Part shown: piece after piece, positions 4,020-8,764 of the stretch
How positions within the stretch are numbered: position 1 is the first letter of the stretch
Layout of the letters: every line of letters begins with the position of its first letter
Source: RYN-433 sp036558265
GTDB lineage: Bacteria; Planctomycetota; Phycisphaerae; Tepidisphaerales; Tepidisphaeraceae
Reading direction: 5' to 3'
Assembly (NCBI GenBank): GCA_036558265.1
Contig: DATBFY010000135.1
Span: 1 to 8,764, forward strand
Length of the DNA stretch: 8,764 nt
Translations under genes and position numbers: made by a program
Notes under the pieces: generated by a model
The model's input: only the letters and a program-made list of their open reading frames with translations
Database searches by the model: none
What the model was told of the DNA's origin: nothing

Positions 4020-5615
4020 ATGTGGGCTGAAATCAATTGGTCGAACGTGGCCGGTGGCCTGCTGGTCGCGTTCTATATCGCCATCCTCCTCCTGGTCGCC
4101 CTCTACGGCTTCCACCGCTACGTCCTGCTCTACCTCTATCGGAAGTACAAGCACAACACCTACACTCCCCAGACCCAGTTCGAGGAGCTGCCGCGCATCA
4201 CCGTCCAGCTCCCGATGTACAACGAGGACACCGTCGCCCAGCGGATCATCAACGCCACCTGCCTCCTCGATTACCCCCTCGACAAGCTCGAAATCCAGGT
4301 CCTGGACGATTCGACCGATCACTCGGCCGACATCGCCAAGGCCGCCGTCGCCGAGTGGGCCGCCAAGGGCTACCCCATCAAGTACATCCACCGCACCAAC
4401 CGCGTCGGCTACAAGGCCGGGGCGCTCGCCGAGGGCATGAAGCAGGCAACCGGCGATTTCATCGCCATATTCGACGCCGACTTCATCCCCCCCAAGGACC
4501 TGCTTCACAACGTCGTTCACTACTTCACCGACGGCAAGGTCGGCATGGTCCAGGTCCGCTGGGACCACCTCAACCGCGACGCGTCGCTGCTCACCAAGTC
4601 ACAGGCCATCTTCCTCGACGGGCACTTCGTCATCGAGCACACCGCGCGCAACCGCTCCGGCCGCTTCATGCACTTCAACGGCACCGCCGGCGTCTGGCGC
4701 CGCACGTGCATCGAGGACGGCGGCGGCTGGGAGCACGACACCCTCACCGAAGACCTCGACCTCTCCTATCGCTGCCAGATGAAGGGCTGGCAGTTCGTCT
4801 ACCTGCCGCAGTTCTGCGCCCCGGCCGAGCTTCCGCCGGAAATGATCGCCTTCAAGCAGCAGGCCCACCGCTGGACCAAGGGCTCGTTTCAGACCGCGAT
4901 CAAGCTCCTGCCCAAGGTGCTCAAGAGCAAGCACATCTCCCGGCGGATCAAGGTGGAGGCCTTCTTCCACCTGACGAACACGATCGTCTACCCGCTGATG
5001 GTCATCCTCACCGTGCTGATGTTCCCCACCTTCTTCGGCGCGCTCAGCCCGTTCAAGCCGCATTCGTGGTCGCAGTACGTGTTCTCGGCCAGCCTATTCG
5101 TGCTGGCCACCTGCTCCGCAAGCACATTCTTCATGTTCAGCCAGCGCGAGCTCTTCGGCAAAGAGGCCGGCTGGAAGTCCCTGCTCTACATGCCCATCCT
5201 GATGGGCCTGGGCGTGGGCATCTCGCTCAATAACGCCAAGGCGGTGCTCGAGGCGATCTGGGGCGCGATCCGTAAGAAGCCCAGCGAGTTCGTCCGCACG
5301 CCCAAGTACGGCGTCACCGGCCAGGCCAAGAGCAGGCTCCGCTCAACCGATGTCTTCACGTTGAGCCGCCTCGCCCTCCCCATTATCGAGATCGCCTTCG
5401 GCTGCTACATGGCCTGCTGCATCTGGATCAGCGTCTGGTACCTCTGCGGCCTCTGGGCCGGCCAGCCCAAAAGCGGTATCGCCAGCCTCCCCTTCCTGCT
5501 GATCTTCGCCGGCGGCTACTTCTACGTGGGGGTGGGGTCGGTGTGGACCCTCTGGAAGATGCACATCGAAGCCCAGGAAGAGCTGGCCGAACCTGCCGAG
5601 ATCGCGGGGCTGTGA
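4020..5615 (+). CDS. Membrane family 2 glycosyltransferase, CslA/cellulose-synthase-like
   Basis: Enzymes of this kind polymerise a nucleotide sugar into a beta-linked polysaccharide at the inner face of the cytoplasmic membrane and extrude it. The 531-residue product has an N-terminal membrane helix (about 11-39) and a GT-A domain with QLPMYNE (63-69), DDSTD (96-100), FDADF (151-155, the DxD metal/nucleotide site), TED (243-245, catalytic base) and QQAHRW (280-285, the QxxRW acceptor motif). Hydrophobic spans follow at about 318-340, 353-373, 386-403, 451-479 and 485-511. Blocks such as FNGTAGVWRR and GGWEHDTLTEDLDLSYR resemble plant CslA mannan/glucomannan synthases and their bacterial homologues. 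The sugar specificity cannot be read from the sequence. ATG 4020 has only a weak ribosome binding site (GAG at 4006-4008); no better start was found. No PilZ domain is present. Confidence 0.9.
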   Translation: MWAEINWSNVAGGLLVAFYIAILLLVALYGFHRYVLLYLYRKYKHNTYTPQTQFEELPRITVQLPMYNEDTVAQRIINATCLLDYPLDKLEIQVLDDSTDHSADIAKAAVAEWAAKGYPIKYIHRTNRVGYKAGALAEGMKQATGDFIAIFDADFIPPKDLLHNVVHYFTDGKVGMVQVRWDHLNRDASLLTKSQAIFLDGHFVIEHTARNRSGRFMHFNGTAGVWRRTCIEDGGGWEHDTLTEDLDLSYRCQMKGWQFVYLPQFCAPAELPPEMIAFKQQAHRWTKGSFQTAIKLLPKVLKSKHISRRIKVEAFFHLTNTIVYPLMVILTVLMFPTFFGALSPFKPHSWSQYVFSASLFVLATCSASTFFMFSQRELFGKEAGWKSLLYMPILMGLGVGISLNNAKAVLEAIWGAIRKKPSEFVRTPKYGVTGQAKSRLRSTDVFTLSRLALPIIEIAFGCYMACCIWISVWYLCGLWAGQPKSGIASLPFLLIFAGGYFYVGVGSVWTLWKMHIEAQEELAEPAEIAGL

Positions 5616-5671
5616 TCGCGCTCCAACCGCCCTGAGCCCTCGTCCTGAGCTCTTAACACGGAGTGACGTGG

Positions 5672-6874
5672 ATGAGGTGCTTACGATCGCATCCGGCAAT
5701 CGTCGCCGTCTTTCTCAGCCTGGCCGCCCTGTCGCTGGCACACGGCGAGACGCCCCCGCCGTGGAAAGCGCTGCCCGTCGCCAAGCCCCAGGGCAGGTTG
5801 AGCGACATCGGCGGCTACACCGTGCCCGACCCGACCAAAACGAACTGGACGCCGCCGAAGTTTACCTACAACGCCGACCTGGCCACCAAGCCCAAGCTGG
5901 CCAAGGTGATCGTCGTCATCTACAACCCCAGGCTCAAAAGCCAGGGCGGCAAGACCCTGGTCGAATTCCTGAAGGGGAGCGATCCGCGGAAGTGCTCGCA
6001 CATCCTCGCGGATGCCATCCACGTCGCCAGCGGCGGATACATCACCTACCAGATCGTCGACGTCGTCGAAATCGATGGTTATTCCCAGAAGATCGACGGC
6101 TTTCGCTACACCGAGGAAACCTACCTGGCGGCCCGAAAGAACCCGGACAAGCTCGCACATCAGCCCGATCGTTCCAGTTACCGCGGGATATTCGAGGAGA
6201 ACAAGCTGACCGATCGCATCCGCGACCAGGGCGTAACCGAGGTCTGGTTGTGGGGCGCGGGCTGGTTCGGGTATGACGAGCTGGCGATGTACATCCCGAA
6301 TCGTTACGCGCGCTTTGCGCCGACCAACAACGAGTGGTTCTATCGTCCTTACGACATTCCGCCCGAGTGCGGGCGAACGGTCTGGGTCATGGGCTTCAAC
6401 TACGAGGTCGGCGCGGACAACATGATCCACAGCTACTCGCACCGGTGCGAGAGCATGCTCGCGCTCCAGTTCGCCCACGGCGTCTGGAAGAAAGAGCGCC
6501 GCGGCCAGGACCCCTGGAATACGTTCTCCAGCGTCGAGATGGACAACCCCGGCAAGCCCGCGCACGTCGGTAGCTGCCACGTGCCGCCGAACGGGCAGGA
6601 GGGCTATGACTACAACAACAAGCGATCCGTGCTCTCCTACGCGGACAATTGGCTGCGATATCCCGATCTCTCCGGCGAGCCGCGATTGATCGGCAGCGAC
6701 GAATGGAACCACACGCAGTACGGCTACCAGGTGTGGTGGCTCTCACATATTCCCAAGGCGCCCGGCTTTACCCGGTGGGGCTACAACAACTGGTGGATCT
6801 ACATCGCCAACGTGGATGAGGACCTCCCCGATCGATCCATCGCGGCGGAAGTCGTATATCCCGCGGGGGAATAG
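5672..6874 (+). CDS. Secreted protein of unknown function, 400 aa
   Basis: I do not recognise this family with certainty. Residues 1-25 form a Sec signal peptide: MRCLR, a hydrophobic core of about 9-23, and an Ala/Gly-containing end near AHG. The mature part is a soluble, aromatic-rich domain of about 375 residues. KVIVVIYNPRLKSQGGKTL (78-96) looks like a beta strand and loop at the start of a compact domain. Likely functional clusters are VTEVWLWGAGWFGYDE (188-203), GFNYEVGADNMIHSYSHRCE (241-260, two His, Glu, two Asn), HVGSCHVPPNGQEGYDYNN (298-316) and the Trp-rich end GYQVWWLS to YNNWWIY (351-377). The His/Glu/Asp pattern would suit a metal-dependent hydrolase, but that is inference. ATG 5672 is preferred over GTG 5663 because GGAG (5660-5663) overlaps the latter and lies 8 nt from the former. 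It follows the glycosyltransferase by 56 nt and is probably co-transcribed. Confidence 0.85.
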   Translation: MRCLRSHPAIVAVFLSLAALSLAHGETPPPWKALPVAKPQGRLSDIGGYTVPDPTKTNWTPPKFTYNADLATKPKLAKVIVVIYNPRLKSQGGKTLVEFLKGSDPRKCSHILADAIHVASGGYITYQIVDVVEIDGYSQKIDGFRYTEETYLAARKNPDKLAHQPDRSSYRGIFEENKLTDRIRDQGVTEVWLWGAGWFGYDELAMYIPNRYARFAPTNNEWFYRPYDIPPECGRTVWVMGFNYEVGADNMIHSYSHRCESMLALQFAHGVWKKERRGQDPWNTFSSVEMDNPGKPAHVGSCHVPPNGQEGYDYNNKRSVLSYADNWLRYPDLSGEPRLIGSDEWNHTQYGYQVWWLSHIPKAPGFTRWGYNNWWIYIANVDEDLPDRSIAAEVVYPAGE

Positions 6875-6891
6875 CCGATTTCCACCATTTC

Positions 6892-6920
6892 TTGAACTAT
6901 CCCCTAGTTCCCTCTAGTAT
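6892..6920 (+). promoter_or_regulatory. Probable promoter for the cysM-mec-sulfurtransferase operon
   Basis: TTGAAC (6892-6897) and TAGTAT (6915-6920) are separated by exactly 17 nt, with 4/6 matches to each consensus box. Transcription would start near 6927, just upstream of the GTG at 6940, leaving a leader of about 13 nt. This argues against reading the upstream TTG at 6892, which is part of the -35 box, as the start of the cysteine synthase. Confidence 0.55.
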
Positions 6921-6939
6921 TGGTCGGGAATTGAGTACG

Positions 6940-7887
6940 GTGAGCGACCAACCCGCCCTCCGCACCCGCTCGGTGCTGGAGTTGATCGGCAACACGCCCT
7001 TGCTGTCTTTCAAGAGCGTGGCGCAAAGCGTTGCGCCAGTTAAAGTTCTGGCCAAGGCCGAGTGGTACAACCCCGGCGGCTCGGTCAAGGATCGGGCCGC
7101 CCTCGCCATGATCCTCGATGGCGAGCAGCGCGGTGTCCTCAATAAGCACAAAGTGCTCATCGATGCCACCAGCGGCAACACCGGAATCGCCTATGCTATG
7201 ATCGGCGCCGAGCGCGGTTACCACGTCAAGCTGGCGCTGCCCAAGAACGCCAGCCCCGAGCGCCGGCAGAGCCTGCTGGCGTATGGGGCGGAATTGGTGC
7301 TGACGGACCCCACCGAGGGCACCGACGGGGCTCAGCGGTACGTCCGCCAACTCGTTGAACACAATCCGGATCGATACTTCTACCCCGATCAATACAACAA
7401 TGACGCCAACTGGCGGGCACACTACGAGACCACCGCCATGGAGATCTGGCGGCAGACCGAGGGGCAGGTCACGCATTTTGTCGCAGGTGTCGGCACCAGC
7501 GGCACGTTCATGGGGGTAACGCGACGGCTGAAGGAGCTGAATCCCGCGATCCAGTGCATCTGCATGCAGCCGGACGCGCCGCTGCACGGGCTGGAGGGGA
7601 TGAAGCACATGCCCAGCGCGCTGGTGCCCGGGATTTACGATCCATCGATTGCGGATGAGCATACGGAGGTGGGGACCGAGGATGCGCACCGGATGTGCCT
7701 GAGGCTGGCGCGGGAGGAGGGGCTACTGGTGGGGGTATCGAGCGGGGCGAACATGGTGGCGGCACTGCGGGCGGCGGAGCGGATCAAGGAGGGGGTGGTC
7801 GTGACCATCTTTTGCGATTCGGCCGCCAAGTATCTATCGGAATCGTTCTGGCAGGAAATGGACAGCGAGGCGGAGAACTGGCCGTAA
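6940..7887 (+). CDS. cysM: Cysteine synthase, CysM type (PLP-dependent)
   Basis: This fold-type II PLP enzyme makes cysteine by beta-replacement on O-acetylserine or O-phosphoserine. From GTG 6940 it has 315 residues, the normal size. ELIGNTPL (14-21) opens the domain. NPGGSVKDRAAL (44-55) carries the PLP-binding Lys50. TSGNTG (77-82) is the substrate loop, GVGTSGT (183-189) binds the PLP phosphate, and GVSSGA (265-270) places the Ser near the pyridine nitrogen. ERRQSLLAYGAEL and THFVAGVGT resemble M. tuberculosis CysM, which uses O-phosphoserine and the thiocarboxylated carrier CysO; the adjacent mec gene supports that donor. I see no obvious equivalent of its Arg220, so substrate choice is open. 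The frame stays open to TTG 6892, but that lies in the promoter; GGGAA (6926-6930) precedes GTG by 9 nt. Glycine codons change from GGC to GGG along the gene. Confidence 0.93.
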   Translation: MSDQPALRTRSVLELIGNTPLLSFKSVAQSVAPVKVLAKAEWYNPGGSVKDRAALAMILDGEQRGVLNKHKVLIDATSGNTGIAYAMIGAERGYHVKLALPKNASPERRQSLLAYGAELVLTDPTEGTDGAQRYVRQLVEHNPDRYFYPDQYNNDANWRAHYETTAMEIWRQTEGQVTHFVAGVGTSGTFMGVTRRLKELNPAIQCICMQPDAPLHGLEGMKHMPSALVPGIYDPSIADEHTEVGTEDAHRMCLRLAREEGLLVGVSSGANMVAALRAAERIKEGVVVTIFCDSAAKYLSESFWQEMDSEAENWP

Positions 7888-8328
7888 ATGAACAAGCTCG
7901 TCCTATCATCGGATCAGGTCCGGCAGATCGAAGAGGAAGGGTCGCAAGCCTATCCCAACGAGTGCTGCGGGATCATGATCGGTCGGGACGTGTCGGACGG
8001 GGCTTGCACGAGGCGTATCGTGGAGCGACTGGTCACAATGGCGAACGCGTGGGACGCCGCCGAGCAGCGCAGGCGGTTCGCGATCGATCCGCTGGCGCTG
8101 ATGAGGGCGGAGAAGTCGGCGGCGGACGAGGGGCAGATCGTGCTGGGTTTTTATCACAGCCATCCGGATCATCCGGCGCGACCGAGTGAGACGGATCGGC
8201 AGTACGGGTGGCCGTTCTATAGTTACGTGATCGTGTCGATCGCCCAAGGGAGGGCGGCCGACATGACGAGCTGGGTTCTGGACGAGCAGACGGAATCGTT
8301 TTCGAGGCAGGACATCGAAGCAGAGTGA
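7888..8328 (+). CDS. mec: JAMM/MPN-domain metallopeptidase of the Mec type
   Basis: Mec-type proteases are zinc hydrolases that cut the newly made cysteine from the C-terminus of the carrier CysO after CysM has loaded it. The 146-residue product is a single MPN domain of the expected length. The JAMM motif is complete: Glu25 in YPNECCG, then His90-Ser-His92, seven residues, Ser100 and Asp103 (HSHPDHPARPSETD). ATG 7888 follows the cysM stop codon (7885-7887) with no intervening base, so translation is almost certainly coupled; GGAG (7872-7875) lies within the end of cysM. The same fold occurs in deubiquitinases, RadC-like proteins and siderophore hydrolases, but the cysM neighbour points to the cysteine pathway. 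G-ending codons dominate, unlike in the ribosomal genes. Confidence 0.9.
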   Translation: MNKLVLSSDQVRQIEEEGSQAYPNECCGIMIGRDVSDGACTRRIVERLVTMANAWDAAEQRRRFAIDPLALMRAEKSAADEGQIVLGFYHSHPDHPARPSETDRQYGWPFYSYVIVSIAQGRAADMTSWVLDEQTESFSRQDIEAE

Positions 8329-8352
8329 ATCCTTTGCGCGAGGAGGTCCGCT

Positions 8353-8764
8353 ATGGGCAACACGTACGCACATGTTGAAGCACTGGTTTCCACCGACTGG
8401 GTTGTGGAACACCGCAACGACCCCAGGGTCAAGCTGATCGAGGTGGACGTTGACACGACCAGCTATGACAAGGGCCACGTCCCGGGCGCGGTCGGCTGGA
8501 ACTGGCAGACCGATCTGAACGACCGGGTTCGGCGCGACATCATCGACCCGCGGTCGTTCGCGGAGTTGTGCCGCCGGGCTGGTATCGGGCCGGACGACAC
8601 GGTCGTGTTCTACGGCGACAACAACAACTGGTTCGCGGCTTGGGCGCTGTGGCAGTTCAAGTATCACGGGCATAAGGACGTCCGGCTGATGAACGGCGGG
8701 CGCAAGAAGTGGCTCGCCGAGGGACGCGAGCTGGAGACCACGACGGCCGCACCGGCGCCGACGA
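8353..8764 (+). CDS. Thiosulfate sulfurtransferase (rhodanese), CysA/SseA type, N-terminal half
   Basis: Rhodaneses move sulfane sulfur from thiosulfate or 3-mercaptopyruvate via a cysteine persulfide. The gene runs off the window end; 137 codons are visible of roughly 280 expected. ATG 8353 has the best ribosome binding site in the window, AGGAGG (8341-8346) with 6 nt spacing. The visible part is the N-terminal, normally non-catalytic rhodanese domain: LVSTDWVVEH (11-20), IEVDVDTTSYDKGHVPGAV (29-47), FYGDNNNWFAAWALWQFK (86-103) and NGGRKKWLAEGR (114-125). The NNNWFAA and GGRKKW blocks closely resemble actinobacterial CysA2/CysA3. The catalytic Cys should lie in the missing second domain. It starts 24 nt after mec and is probably the third gene of the operon, supplying sulfur for the carrier or its activating enzyme (inference). 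Confidence 0.92.
   Translation, partial: MGNTYAHVEALVSTDWVVEHRNDPRVKLIEVDVDTTSYDKGHVPGAVGWNWQTDLNDRVRRDIIDPRSFAELCRRAGIGPDDTVVFYGDNNNWFAAWALWQFKYHGHKDVRLMNGGRKKWLAEGRELETTTAAPAPT

Noticed and set aside
3741..4568. A 275-codon minus-strand open frame covering the leader and the start of the glycosyltransferase
   Set aside because: Most of it mirrors the glycosyltransferase codons; the part over the leader has no recognisable domain and no ribosome binding site was evident.
5663..5671. GTG 5663 as start of the secreted protein
   Set aside because: It overlaps the Shine-Dalgarno GGAG; ATG 5672 has ideal 8-nt spacing and a normal signal peptide.
6892..6939. Extended N-terminus of the cysteine synthase from TTG 6892
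   Set aside because: The TTG is part of a -35 box with a -10 at correct spacing; the extra residues do not resemble CysM, and GTG 6940 gives a normal N-terminus.

Overview
This window is high-GC bacterial DNA with dense, plus-strand-only coding. The most likely source is a member of the Planctomycetota or a close relative. That is an inference from the alpha-subunit N-terminus (MRIRWRGLELPSRVV type), the short rpmJ-rpsM-rpsK-rpoA-rplQ order without infA or rpsD, the plant CslA-like glycosyltransferase and a small GGCAACTG intergenic repeat; no single feature proves it. No mobile element, tRNA, rRNA or CRISPR array was seen.

Region 1 (1-3536) is the distal end of the large ribosomal-protein/RNA polymerase locus. 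It begins with the C-terminal part of methionine aminopeptidase. A strong sigma70-type promoter (TTGAAT, 16 nt, TATAAT) follows, then rpmJ (L36, 37 aa), rpsM (S13), rpsK (S11), rpoA (RNAP alpha, with an extra acidic tail) and rplQ (L17, with a basic then Ala/Pro-rich tail). A textbook intrinsic terminator closes the unit. Several spacers contain inverted repeats. The 222-nt rpsK-rpoA spacer, where rpsD often sits, instead holds a perfect 20-bp palindrome and a 29-codon open frame with its own Shine-Dalgarno that overlaps the rpoA start as ATGA.

Region 2 (3537-4019) has no convincing protein gene. It contains a strong promoter (TTGACA, 18 nt, TAGAAT) about 280 nt upstream of the next start codon. 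The implied long leader is rich in inverted repeats, including an 8-bp helix that begins at about the predicted transcription start. It is the best candidate here for an undescribed regulatory RNA.

Region 3 (4020-6874) carries a 531-aa membrane family 2 glycosyltransferase with all the processive-synthase motifs (D, DxD, TED, QxxRW), resembling CslA/mannan synthases. A 400-aa secreted protein of unknown function follows 56 nt later and is probably co-transcribed.

Region 4 (6892-8764) starts with its own promoter and contains a CysM-type cysteine synthase. A JAMM/MPN metallopeptidase of the Mec type directly abuts it, and a CysA/SseA-type sulfurtransferase runs off the window end. Together they look like a sulfur-carrier-dependent cysteine pathway like that of Mycobacterium tuberculosis (CysM, Mec, CysO), with the carrier and its activating enzyme expected outside the window. 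Codon usage shifts from C-ending to G-ending inside cysM and stays shifted through mec.
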